A DNA stretch of 64,000 bases from Jannaschia pagri (lineage in GTDB: Bacteria; Pseudomonadota; Alphaproteobacteria; Rhodobacterales; Rhodobacteraceae): the NCBI RefSeq assembly GCF_019655435.1, contig NZ_BPFH01000004.1:1-64000 (forward strand). Direction: 5' to 3'. Below are positions 7,312 to 14,839 of this stretch, in pieces (position 1 is the first letter of the stretch; each line of letters opens with the position of its first letter). A program made the translations under genes and the position numbers. Below the pieces are notes generated by a model, which had not been told where the DNA came from, did not search any database, and saw only the letters and a program-made list of their open reading frames with translations.

Positions 7312-8574
7312 ATGTTGAAATCGCAAGAAATCCAACTGGCGCAAAGCAAGCGCCGTGAGAAAATGGCCGAAATCCAGAAGGCCGATGAAATCACCGACGA
7401 CGCCCGCACCGAATTGCGGTCCCTGACCTCGGCATACGAAGGGGCCGAGGTGGAGTTGCGGGCCGCGCTTCTGGTGGAGGGGGCCGAACGTGACAAGATC
7501 AAAGAGCCTGACCGGGCCGAGAGCGATTTTGGCCGGGAATGCCGCTCGTTCAATCTCTCGGGCATGGTGGCAAGCCTGACCGAGGGCAAGCCGCTGACGG
7601 GACGTGAGGCCGAGGTTTCCGCCGAACTGGAAAACCGTCACGGGGATGGCCAGAAGGGGGTGCGCTTCCCATGGGAGAGCCTCTTGGAAACCCGTGCCGA
7701 TGTGGCAACGGATGCCAGCACCAGCGTGAGCGGCAATCTGGCGTCTCACCCCACGATGAACGCCCTTGAGCGTTTCTTTGAGGCCAGCGCGGCACAACGC
7801 TTTGGCGTCTCGGCTCTGCAAGTCACGGGTGCCCCCAGCTTCCCCGAGATCACCGGGGGCACGGGCCTGTCATGGGTGGCCGAGGGTGCCGGGGCCGATG
7901 CCGCCGCAATCTCCACAACCGCCGTCAGCCCCGCCATTCACACGGCAACGGGCCGCTACCTTCTGACCCGCCAAGCCATTCGCCAGAACTCGGCCCTTGA
8001 GGCGATCTTGCGCCGTGACCTTTCCGAGGTGCTGCGTGAGGGCATGGATTTGGCCGTGTTGCAAGGCACCGGGGCAGATGAGCAACCGGCGGGCTTTGAA
8101 ACCGTGCTGACCGGGGGCCGCACAGCGGCGCTGGATGACGTGGCCAGTTTTTCCGAGTTTCTGTTGCGGGCAACCGAAATTCAGGAAACGGCCAAGCTGA
8201 GCGACCCCTCGGGCGTCCGCATCGCGGGTGCGCCGATTGTCCACCAGACCCTTGCCGACACTTTGGTGAGCGGCACCGCCGTTTCGGAACTGGACCGCCT
8301 CAAGGGGGCGGGTTTCGGCATGATGTGGTCCAGCCAAGTCAGCACCCGAGGGGCGCGTGACGGCACCGATAAAGGGGCGTCCAGCGTCTACTTTGGGGCC
8401 GGGGCGAACAACGCATTCGTGCCCACGTGGGGAAGCCCGGAATTGCTGGTGGACCCCTACAGCGAAAGCAAGACGGGCAAGGTGGCCCTCACCATGTTCG
8501 CTTTCGTTGATGTGCTGATCCAGCGCACCGCCACCCACTATTTCAAGCTGACGGGGGTGCAAGACCGCGCATGA
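7312..8574 (+). CDS. HK97-fold major capsid protein
   Basis: This 420-aa protein builds the icosahedral shell. Residues about 1-100 are a charged, coiled-coil-like delta domain (scaffold), removed by the protease in HK97-type phages. The capsid domain follows from around 120, with typical features: an N-arm/E-loop region, the spine helix (ARRDLSEVLREGMDLAVLQGTG, about 235-260, with the usual 'l.GtG...pp.G' ending), and a C-terminal P-domain ending FVDVLIQRTATHYFKL. Length is normal. ATG 7312 lies 10 bases after the gp10-like gene. The gene is intact, so the element should make its own heads. It is followed by an ATGA overlap with the protease gene. Confidence 0.9.
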   Translation: MLKSQEIQLAQSKRREKMAEIQKADEITDDARTELRSLTSAYEGAEVELRAALLVEGAERDKIKEPDRAESDFGRECRSFNLSGMVASLTEGKPLTGREAEVSAELENRHGDGQKGVRFPWESLLETRADVATDASTSVSGNLASHPTMNALERFFEASAAQRFGVSALQVTGAPSFPEITGGTGLSWVAEGAGADAAAISTTAVSPAIHTATGRYLLTRQAIRQNSALEAILRRDLSEVLREGMDLAVLQGTGADEQPAGFETVLTGGRTAALDDVASFSEFLLRATEIQETAKLSDPSGVRIAGAPIVHQTLADTLVSGTAVSELDRLKGAGFGMMWSSQVSTRGARDGTDKGASSVYFGAGANNAFVPTWGSPELLVDPYSESKTGKVALTMFAFVDVLIQRTATHYFKLTGVQDRA

Positions 8575-9164
8575 GTGTCCGCCGCATGATCTGGGAAGCT
8601 GACGGCCTTGAGGTGCGTCAGCTAGACAAGCGCCCGGTGATTGCGGGCCGCTTCCCATACAACTCACTGGCCGTCCTCTCTGATCGGGGGACGGTCCGCA
8701 AAGAAACCATCATGCCGGGGGCTTTCAGCTTCACCCTTGGCGACCCCAGCCGAGAGGTGAACCTGCTTTTCGGCCATTCGTTTGACCGTCCGCTTGCCTC
8801 ACGATCCTCCGGCACCCTTGAGTTAAAGGATACTGAGCGTTTCCTTGATTTTGTGGCCACCATTCCCGAGGGGGCAGACCGCGCAAGCCATGTGGTGGAC
8901 GCCCTGGCATTGATCGGCTCAGGGCTTGCCCGAGGTATCAGCCCCGGTTTCCGGGTGCCGCCGTCTGACGTGGTGCCGGGGGCGGAAAAACTGGTGCCTG
9001 AGCCGGGAAATCCGAGCGTCAAAATCCGGCAACTTTGGGCGCTCTTGCTCTTTGAACTCTCGATTGTGACGCGGCCCGCCTATCAGGACAGTGAGGCCGA
9101 ACTCAGGGCACTGACGGCAAGCGCGAACGATCCAGCCAAGCGGGAAAGGATCGTGTTGCCATGA
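8571..9164 (+). CDS. HK97 family prohead protease
   Basis: This 197-aa serine protease matures the prohead by cutting capsid delta domains. The herpesvirus-type assemblin fold is indicated by NLLFGHSFDRPLAS (H69) and the nucleophile region GLARGISPGFRV (S124), with ELSIVTRPAYQDSEA at the end of the domain. Starts inside the capsid stop codon (ATGA) and ends inside the start of the next gene, so the genes are translationally coupled. Unlike HK97 and the Rhodobacter GTA (portal, protease, capsid), here the protease follows the capsid. Confidence 0.92.
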   Translation: MSVRRMIWEADGLEVRQLDKRPVIAGRFPYNSLAVLSDRGTVRKETIMPGAFSFTLGDPSREVNLLFGHSFDRPLASRSSGTLELKDTERFLDFVATIPEGADRASHVVDALALIGSGLARGISPGFRVPPSDVVPGAEKLVPEPGNPSVKIRQLWALLLFELSIVTRPAYQDSEAELRALTASANDPAKRERIVLP

Positions 9165-9724
9165 TTACGCTTTTGGAAACCTCATTCACGCTGGGGGATG
9201 ACCCGGCAACCTCGCTTCTGGCCTCTGAGGTGGCCTTTGAGGCCGATGGGACCGAAACTGAGGCCACGGCCATGCTCACGGCCTCTTGGGCCATGGTGGA
9301 GGCGTTCACGGGCAAGACATACCGGGAAATGACCGCTGGCAAGGTGATCGTCAAAGCCGATACGCCCATCACGTTCACATGGTCCCGCTATCCGTTCCCC
9401 GTGACGATTGGCGTCAGCATCTATCAGGGGGGATCATGGGTAAGCCTTTCGGCCCCCTATGTGGCCGAGGTGGGCATGATTGACCTTGAGCCGTTCCAAC
9501 TCACCCGCCTGACCCAAACGGGCACCGTGGCCGGGGCACCCGTCACGGCCAACGTGACAAGGGCCGTCCACCAGCTGGCGCTTTATCAGCTCATGCAAGG
9601 CCCCAGCCGCCGGGAATACAGCTCACAATCCTCTGGGGATTTTTCGTTCACCCGTGAAAGCCTGATGCCCGTATTTCGCGGCTCTGGGGCGGGTGCCTTG
9701 CTTGCATCGGAGGTGCGGGGATGA
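9161..9724 (+). CDS. Head-tail connector (gp6-like adaptor)
   Basis: This 187-aa protein starts at ATG 9161 (ATGA overlap). The opening (ITLLETSFTLGDDPATSLLASEVAFEADGTETEATAMLTASWAMVEAFTGKTYREMTAGKV) matches the helical start of gp6/YqbG-like adaptors, with the usual 'A...ie.yTgr.f' motif, followed by a beta-strand pair (ITFTWSRYPFPVTIGVSIY) and a C-terminal helix. Such adaptors form the ring below the portal. The gene overlaps the portal start by four bases. Confidence 0.75.
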   Translation: MITLLETSFTLGDDPATSLLASEVAFEADGTETEATAMLTASWAMVEAFTGKTYREMTAGKVIVKADTPITFTWSRYPFPVTIGVSIYQGGSWVSLSAPYVAEVGMIDLEPFQLTRLTQTGTVAGAPVTANVTRAVHQLALYQLMQGPSRREYSSQSSGDFSFTRESLMPVFRGSGAGALLASEVRG

Positions 9725-10731
9725 TGTGGCCATTCAAGCGAAAGTCCGAGATTGAACAACGCGCCTCTTTGGGGGTGACGCTGGAATACATGGATCACCG
9801 TCGCCGGGGCCTTCTTACTGACGGCAAGGTGCCCCTGAGCGCGACCGTGGGCACGGCTCTGCATTTCTGGACCTCGGGCTTTGCCATGCTGGAGCTTGCC
9901 CCCGTGCCTGTTGATCCTGCCACGCTGGCCGCAATGGGGCGTGACCTTCTGTTGAAGGGGGAAACGTGCTGGCATATCCGGGCCGATGGCTCAGCCCTCA
10001 AGCTGGATCACGTGGCCTATTGGGATGAATTGGCCTCGGGCCGCTTTCACCTTCACATTGCGCACCCGCATGAAACTGAAACCCGCAAGGCGCTTGCGGG
10101 TGAGGTGTTGCGGCTGACGATCAATGCCGACCCCGCCACCCCATGGCAGGGGCGTTCCCCGTTCAAGATGATGGGCCTCAGCCCCGCGCTTCTGGCCGAG
10201 ATTGAAAAGGCCGTGAGCAACGCCACCAGCTATACGGGCAAGGGGCTTCTTCCCATGCCGTCCACCATCCCCGAGGATCAACAACAAAAGGCGGCTACGG
10301 GCCTGCAATCGTCCTCTTTGGCCGTGGTGTCCAGCAAGGCCGATTTTGCGCACCAGACCGGGGGCCATGCTTCTGAGTTTCGGCGGGTGGACCTGACGCC
10401 AGACCTTGGCAAGGCTGACCTCAACACGTTCACGGCTGACCTGCATAATCGCCTCTTGGCAGGGTGTGGCGTTCCCCCGGCACTGGTAACGGGCAACGGC
10501 AATGCCGGGGCCATGCGGGAAGGGTATCGGCTCTTTGCCCTGCAAACGATCTTGCCGCTTGCCCGCCAATGCCTGCCGGAACTGACGCGAAAGATTGGCG
10601 TCCAGACTGTCAGCATTGACCAGATGATGAGTGCCGATGTGGCGGGCCGTGCCCGTGCCGTGGGTGTCCTGACAGGGGCCGGGGTGCCCCTTGATAAGGC
10701 CATGCGCCTCGTGGGGTGGGACCATGAGTAG
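9721..10731 (+). CDS. Phage portal protein
   Basis: This 336-aa protein is the dodecameric DNA gate at the head vertex. Typical features are the N-terminal MWPFKRKSE, the wing region, and the clip/stem part DLGKADLNTFTADLHNRLLAGCGVPPALVTGNGNAGAMREGYRLFALQTILPLARQ, which matches the HK97 portal core ('...ia...gvPp.llg....n..e...f....i.P...'). Slightly shorter than usual (about 400 aa), with a reduced C-terminus. It follows the capsid, protease and connector genes, an inverted order compared with most tailed phages. ATG 9721 or 9724 are both possible; the overlap with the connector stop favours coupling. Confidence 0.85.
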   Translation: MMWPFKRKSEIEQRASLGVTLEYMDHRRRGLLTDGKVPLSATVGTALHFWTSGFAMLELAPVPVDPATLAAMGRDLLLKGETCWHIRADGSALKLDHVAYWDELASGRFHLHIAHPHETETRKALAGEVLRLTINADPATPWQGRSPFKMMGLSPALLAEIEKAVSNATSYTGKGLLPMPSTIPEDQQQKAATGLQSSSLAVVSSKADFAHQTGGHASEFRRVDLTPDLGKADLNTFTADLHNRLLAGCGVPPALVTGNGNAGAMREGYRLFALQTILPLARQCLPELTRKIGVQTVSIDQMMSADVAGRARAVGVLTGAGVPLDKAMRLVGWDHE

Positions 10732-11113
10732 GCTCAGCCCCCTACAGACCGCCAAGAGGGCGGCGAAATCCAACCCCGCGTTCAAACGGGCGCTTGTCTA
10801 CATCACAGCAACCGATAGCGGGGTGCCCGTCTATGATGCCGCCGGGGAACTGCAATACGACCGGGCCGAGGATACCTTGGGCTATGTGGACAAGAGCAAG
10901 GAAACCGTCCTGACCCTCTCGGCCACATATCAGGGCAGTCACCTTGTCACCGTCCTGAGTGAGGTGGCCCCGAACGGTGCGGCTCTGATCCTGATTGACG
11001 GGGTGTTCTACGAGATTGTCACCGTCCACTCGGCTAACGTGCTGGCCACGCTTGTGACGTATGACTGTAAGTCCCTCGGCCCGAATGACGCACCGGTGAT
11101 CCGCAATGCCTAA
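10724..11113 (+). CDS. Putative head closure/joining protein
   Basis: This protein of 129 aa (from ATG 10724, which overlaps the portal stop by 8 bases) is mainly beta: YITATDSGVPVYDAAGELQYD... TLSATYQGSHLVTVLSEVAPNGAALILIDGVFYEIVTVHSANVLATLVTYDCKSL. A small beta-barrel with a 'i.i.g..yeI..v' strand pair is the form of head-completion (stopper) proteins such as SPP1 gp16 or HK97 gp7. The position behind the portal supports this. The call rests on secondary structure pattern and context only. Confidence 0.5.
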   Translation: MSRLSPLQTAKRAAKSNPAFKRALVYITATDSGVPVYDAAGELQYDRAEDTLGYVDKSKETVLTLSATYQGSHLVTVLSEVAPNGAALILIDGVFYEIVTVHSANVLATLVTYDCKSLGPNDAPVIRNA

Positions 11114-11372
11114 ACCGATGCCAGCACCGCCCCCGATGCCCCGAGAGGGGGCAACCGCCGATGAGATTGGCCAGACCCTTGCCGCGTTGCTGGAATGGAT
11201 TGTGAAGGCCCGCCTAGCCGATTTGCTGGACGCGGGCCTTACCCATGCCGATGTGTTCAAGCTGGTGCGCGTGGCCGATGATTACCGCAAGGGGGAGTTT
11301 GGTCCCGAGACCTTGGCGACGATCCACGACCTTGCCCCCAAGCTAGACCGGATGAGCGTAGAATTGCGTTAG
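11106..11372 (+). CDS. Hypothetical last gene of the head operon
   Basis: This 88-aa protein starts with a proline-rich leader (MPKPMPAPPPMPREG) and continues as helices (ADEIGQTLAALLEWIVKARLADLLDAGLTHADVFKLVRVADDYRKGEFGPETLATIHDLAPKLDRM). It overlaps the upstream gene by 8 bases, so it belongs to the head operon. I do not recognise the family. A small terminase-like DNA-binding or chaperone role is conceivable because no TerS is visible elsewhere, but no HTH can be demonstrated. Confidence 0.6.
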   Translation: MPKPMPAPPPMPREGATADEIGQTLAALLEWIVKARLADLLDAGLTHADVFKLVRVADDYRKGEFGPETLATIHDLAPKLDRMSVELR

Positions 11373-11384
11373 CACTTTAGGAAG

Positions 11385-11912
11385 CTACTCGGGCCAGTGC
11401 CGGTCTTCTAACTTCGCTTTTTTGGTGTAGTGGGCGCGATTGTATAAAGCCGAGACGAGGCTCGTTGTAACCATGCCAAAACGCTGCTTTGGGTCATCGG
11501 CCCGCGAAGGGTGAGCCTTGTCAAGCGCGTCAAGCGCCGACATGCCAGTTTTGAGTGCAGCGGCCCAACTGCGTATCTTTTGATCTTCAAACGAGACCAG
11601 AACGCTATGCGCAAATGCGTTTCGTATTTTGCGCACAGCTTCTATGTCCTGATACTCTGATCCCGAGATTAGGCCGAGTGCGCGGCTTGCGCTCGACTTT
11701 GCGGAGAAGGTCGAAAGTGGAGCGTTGGGACCATCAAAGAGGCTTTTGCTCGCAGCGCCCTCTAAAAGAAAGCCACGCAAGACCTCTTCCAGCATTTCTT
11801 CGATGAGTGACGCTGCAACTAAGGCTCGCCCACGGTCTGTCTCGCTGTTGGAAGCGTCAAGAAATGTCCTCAGCCGTTGATAATAGGGATCGTCAAATTT
11901 CATGGATGTCAC
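11385..11912 (-). CDS. MtlR (mannitol repressor)-family protein, island cargo
   Basis: This 175-aa all-helical protein matches the MtlR family: DRGRALVAASLIEEMLEEVLRGFLLEG (about 23-49) and FSAKSSASRALGLISGSEYQDIEAVRKIRNAFAHS (about 70-104), the two diagnostic blocks including the 'iR..FAH' motif. E. coli MtlR represses the mannitol operon, but many homologues lie far from sugar genes, and here there are none. It is on the opposite strand from the structural operon and lies between the last head gene and attR, the usual place for satellite cargo. A defence, toxin-like or helper-interference role is inference. The 'R..FAH' helix pair also resembles HEPN-type folds, which supports looking for RNase-related activity. 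Confidence 0.75.
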   Translation of the reverse strand: MTSMKFDDPYYQRLRTFLDASNSETDRGRALVAASLIEEMLEEVLRGFLLEGAASKSLFDGPNAPLSTFSAKSSASRALGLISGSEYQDIEAVRKIRNAFAHSVLVSFEDQKIRSWAAALKTGMSALDALDKAHPSRADDPKQRFGMVTTSLVSALYNRAHYTKKAKLEDRHWPE

Positions 11913-12057
11913 ACCGACCTGCGGGATTGCTGCGTTCTATTAGCAAGCAAAGCGACCGGCTGTGAGGGCTGACTTGCTTACTATGTGCTTACTAACGCCA
12001 GAACCCCCCTATGACGCCTCTCTGAGGTGTCGCGCAAATCTCTGATTTACTTGGGGT

Positions 12058-12106
12058 TTTTGGCTCCGGCGGTAGGGATCGAACCTACGACCAATTGATT
12101 AACAGT
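12058..12106. repeat. attR within the tRNA-Asn gene
   Basis: These 49 bases are identical to attL (1089-1137). They cover the 3' end, T-arm and part of the anticodon arm of the functional tRNA-Asn, so integration leaves an intact gene. The identity stops at 12107, inside the anticodon stem, which is the expected crossover limit for a tyrosine integrase that uses the anticodon stem-loop. Confidence 0.93.
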
Positions 12107-12135
12107 CAACTGCTCTACCGCTGAGCTACGCCGGA
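12061..12135 (-). tRNA. tRNA-Asn(GTT)
   Basis: This 75-nt gene has encoded CCA (TGG at 12061-12063 on plus). The acceptor stem TCCGGCG pairs with CGCCGGA, with discriminator G. The D-arm (TAGCTCAGCGGTAGAGCA), an anticodon loop CTGTTAA with anticodon GTT (plus AAC 12101-12103) and the T-arm GTTCGATCC are all present. It is the integration target of the element; its 3' part is attR. Confidence 0.97.
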
Positions 12136-12193
12136 ACACACTGCGGGGCTTTAGAGAAGCTCTGGGGGGGGCGCAAGGGGTTTTCTGGCATTT

Positions 12194-13081
12194 TCAGATC
12201 AGATGCCAAAGGGCACCGGGGCTAACCTCGGGGGCGGCTGCAACGCGTCCTGTCTCCCAAAGGTGGATCAAGTGCGCCAGGACGTTTCGCCCGGCCGCCG
12301 CATGGAGCGCCCTTGGCGTGTCCGTGTAGATTTCGTGAACCAAGTCCGAAACGCGCCGTGGGTGGCGGAGGGCGCCCAGGATGTCTGCCTCTCTCATAAG
12401 GCGATGGGCGCGCAACTCTGCACAGCGTCCCGACGGGTCTGTGATCATGTCCCCGTGCCCCGGCCAAAAGCGCTCGGCGCCAAGGTCAGCGAGTCGATCA
12501 AGGCTCGTCAGGAACTGCCCCAGGTCACCGTCGGGCGGTGAAATCAGAGTGCTGGCCCATCCCATGACAGTATCGCCTGTGAAGACGAGCCTCGCGTCGG
12601 GCCATTGGAACGACAGATGGTTCGACATGTGGCCCGGTGTGTGAACCGCCCGCAGGCACCAACCGTCACCCTGGACTTGATCGCCGTGGGACAGCATCTG
12701 ATCGGGGGCAAACTCGGCATCAATGCCCTCACCGCCCTTAACCTGAGGCGCGAGCCTGGCCATAATCTCACTGCGTCCCGCCACGGCTGGACCGAACGCC
12801 AGGACGGGCGCTCCGGTGATTTCCGCGAGAGGGCGGGCCCCAGCGGAATGGTCCAGATGGGCGTGTGTCACGAAGATCCCACGCACCTGGCGCCCCGCGA
12901 TGACGTTTTGGATCGCATCGAGATGGGCGGGCAAGGCAGGGCCCGGATCGATAACCGCAAGGTCTCGATCCCCAAGTATGAAGGTATTCGTCCCAGGCCC
13001 GGTCATCGGCGAGGGGTTGGGGGCGAGCAGGCGTCTCAAGCCACTTTCGTCGTCGCTGCCTGCGCGGTAGCCTTTGGTCAT
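12194..13081 (-). CDS. MBL-fold metallo-hydrolase (LACTB2-like)
   Basis: This 295-aa hydrolase has the metal-binding motif THAHLDH (72-78), HTPGH (147-151), FTGD (167-170) and a late GHG near GAERFWPGHGDMI, the full set of two-zinc ligands. The C-terminal part (AHRLMREADILGALRHPRRVSDLVHEIY) is a winged-helix extension typical of the LACTB2/YflN branch, some members of which act as nucleases or thioesterases. Start ATG 13081 is chosen; an ATG at 13111 would add ten residues. Its start codon overlaps that of the divergent kinase gene (shared CATG at 13079-13082), which leaves no intergenic space. Substrate unknown. Confidence 0.85.
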   Translation of the reverse strand: MTKGYRAGSDDESGLRRLLAPNPSPMTGPGTNTFILGDRDLAVIDPGPALPAHLDAIQNVIAGRQVRGIFVTHAHLDHSAGARPLAEITGAPVLAFGPAVAGRSEIMARLAPQVKGGEGIDAEFAPDQMLSHGDQVQGDGWCLRAVHTPGHMSNHLSFQWPDARLVFTGDTVMGWASTLISPPDGDLGQFLTSLDRLADLGAERFWPGHGDMITDPSGRCAELRAHRLMREADILGALRHPRRVSDLVHEIYTDTPRALHAAAGRNVLAHLIHLWETGRVAAAPEVSPGALWHLI

Positions 13082-14372
13082 GTCATCCCCATCCGATCTT
13101 GCATCGTCCAAAGCCGTCCGTGCCCGCCTAGCACGCCGCGCGTGGTCCCGCCGTTGGTTGCCACGCAGCTTCTATGCCCGCGCCGCCCTGATCTTGATCC
13201 TGCCGGTCATCGTCATCCAACTTGCCGTGGCGGTGATGTTCCTGCAACGCCACTACGAAGATGTCACCGTTCAGATGACCTCCAACATGACACGGGAGAT
13301 TGCGCTCGTTCGCGCGCAACCCGCGCTTGCGGAGCAATTGGGCGTTCGGCTGGACCTCTCCGAGGTCGAAGATCGTGTTTTGCTCTGGGATCTCTCCGCG
13401 GAGGCGATGCGCGGGGTTCTGTTTTCGCGGTTTGCCGATGTGGCGGCCATCGACACTGTCAGTCAGGACAAAACTGTCTTGGTGGGGTTCAGCGACGGAA
13501 CCCGGCTGGTGTTTCCACGGTCTAAGGTGTCCGCGTCGAACCCGCACCAACTGCTTGTGTTGATGGTCGGTACGGCGCTCGTGATGACGGCGATCTCCAT
13601 CCTGTTCATGCGTGGCCAGATCAGACCGATCCGGCGCTTGGCCCGCGCAGCCGAAGCCTTCGGGCGGGGGCAAAACGTATCCTATATCCCTGGCGGAGCG
13701 ACCGAGGTCCGGGCGGCCGGGACCGCATTCCTGGACATGCGCGCGCGGATCGAACGGCATATGGAGCAACGGACGCTGCTGCTGTCTGGCGTGAGCCACG
13801 ATCTGCGCACGCCGCTTACGCGCATGAAGCTGGAACTGTCCATGATGGATGCTGCGGAGGTCGCGGATCTGCAGCGCGACCTCGCGGCCATGGAGCGTAT
13901 CATCGACACGTTTTTGACGTTTGCCCAGCAGGATGCCACGGACACGCGCGCCCGCGTTGATGCTCTGGCCTTGCTGCAAGACGCGGCGCGCATGGCAGCC
14001 CCCCAGCAGGATATTCCCGTGACGGGGCAATCGGTGACCGTAGACCTATATGCCGATGGCATCCAAAGGGCCCTGTCAAACCTCATTCGCAATGCCTTGA
14101 CCTACGGCAACAGGGCGCGCGCCTCGGTGACGGCGGGTGACACGTCTTTGACCTTCACGGTGGAGGACGACGGGCCGGGTATTCCCGAGGCCCAGAGAGA
14201 CGCCGCCACCCGACCCTTTGCCCGGTTGGACCGCGCCCGCAGCAATACCAACGGCAATGTGGGGCTGGGCCTGTCGATCGTCCAAGACGTGGCCCGCGCG
14301 CATGGCGGACTGCTGCGGTTGGGAACATCGGATCTGGGGGGCCTAAAGGCCGAGATTGTGATTCCCCTCTAG
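13080..14372 (+). CDS. EnvZ-like sensor histidine kinase
   Basis: This 430-aa membrane kinase has TM1 about 33-55, a periplasmic region, and TM2 about 158-178, followed by a HAMP domain (RGQIRPIRRLARAAEAFGRGQ). The HisKA H-box is SHDLRTPLTRMK with phosphoacceptor H240. An N-box (ALSNLIRNALTYG), G1 box (VEDDGPGIP) and G2 (NVGLGLSIV) follow. This is the EnvZ architecture and length. No response regulator is next to it, so it is an orphan in this window; in related bacteria the partner is usually OmpR-like. The only plausible start is ATG 13080 (TTG 13074 adds two residues). The stimulus is unknown. Confidence 0.92.
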   Translation: MSSPSDLASSKAVRARLARRAWSRRWLPRSFYARAALILILPVIVIQLAVAVMFLQRHYEDVTVQMTSNMTREIALVRAQPALAEQLGVRLDLSEVEDRVLLWDLSAEAMRGVLFSRFADVAAIDTVSQDKTVLVGFSDGTRLVFPRSKVSASNPHQLLVLMVGTALVMTAISILFMRGQIRPIRRLARAAEAFGRGQNVSYIPGGATEVRAAGTAFLDMRARIERHMEQRTLLLSGVSHDLRTPLTRMKLELSMMDAAEVADLQRDLAAMERIIDTFLTFAQQDATDTRARVDALALLQDAARMAAPQQDIPVTGQSVTVDLYADGIQRALSNLIRNALTYGNRARASVTAGDTSLTFTVEDDGPGIPEAQRDAATRPFARLDRARSNTNGNVGLGLSIVQDVARAHGGLLRLGTSDLGGLKAEIVIPL

Positions 14373-14839
14373 GTGGCTGAGGCGCCTGCGTGTTTCACGA
14401 AAAACCACTCCTGCCGTCGCTCCGATAGGCGGCATCGCCAGCGGCGAGCGGGCAGAGGCCCAAACAGACCTACCGGCAAAGCCAGATCAATTGCGAGATG
14501 GCGGCCCTCGCAACCTACCAACACCAAGCGAGACCCGATCCAACCGCCGCGCGGTACCGACGACCTGAACACGCCCGCGACCGATCAAATCAACACCGTT
14601 TGACAAGCGTTCGTCTCCCGTAGTGATGAATATCCCCGTTTCGATGTTCCTCAAATATGCCAAATCAACCGGTACAGCCTGCGCCCAAGCCTCGTCAGCG
14701 CACAAAGCTCTGAAAGCCCGGATTCGAACCGTTCGGTTCCTAACAGATGCCTGGGACGTCCAATGCACCGGCTCCCGCGAAGACGAGCCGCCCAATTGAT
14801 ATGCGTCTCGGACAGACCAGTGATCCCCGGCTCGTCACC
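14373..14839. other. 467-base gap with no confident gene
   Basis: Only weak overlapping frames are open here, none with recognisable motifs or a good ribosome-binding site. The minus frame 14487-14795 (VDLAYLRNIETGIFITTGDE...) may be a decayed coding remnant. The segment contains TTCGATGTTCC at 14640-14650, shared with another intergenic site at 44520. A T-loop-like GGATTCGAACC (14720-14730) has no tRNA around it. Confidence 0.4.

Larger units (their letters stand above)
1089..12106. mobile_element. Integrated phage satellite with its own capsid genes (cf-PICI-like), inserted in tRNA-Asn
   Basis: A 10,969-bp unit lies between 49-bp perfect direct repeats (1089-1137 and 12058-12106). The right repeat is the 3' part of an intact tRNA-Asn gene, the classic target of tyrosine integrases. 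The order is integrase, AlpA-like HTH, small ORF, winged-helix initiator-like protein, iterons, terminase large subunit, HNH nuclease, two neck-like proteins, HK97-fold capsid, prohead protease, head-tail connector, portal, two small ORFs, then an opposite-strand MtlR-like gene. Head-assembly genes are present, but there are no tail tube, tape measure, baseplate, fibre, holin, lysin, CI or antirepressor genes. Established knowledge: capsid-forming phage-inducible chromosomal islands have this content and borrow tails from helper phages. A tail-deleted prophage is the main alternative, but the compact, overlapping, intact gene order argues against random decay. Confidence 0.8.

Noticed and set aside
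1089-12106. Interpretation of the island as the host GTA cluster
   Set aside because: It has an integrase, att repeats, HNH and an origin, lacks tail genes, and has a different capsid-protease-portal order from RcGTA.
14720-14730. GGATTCGAACC, a tRNA T-loop-like string
   Set aside because: No acceptor stem, CCA or anticodon arm at the right distance on either strand.
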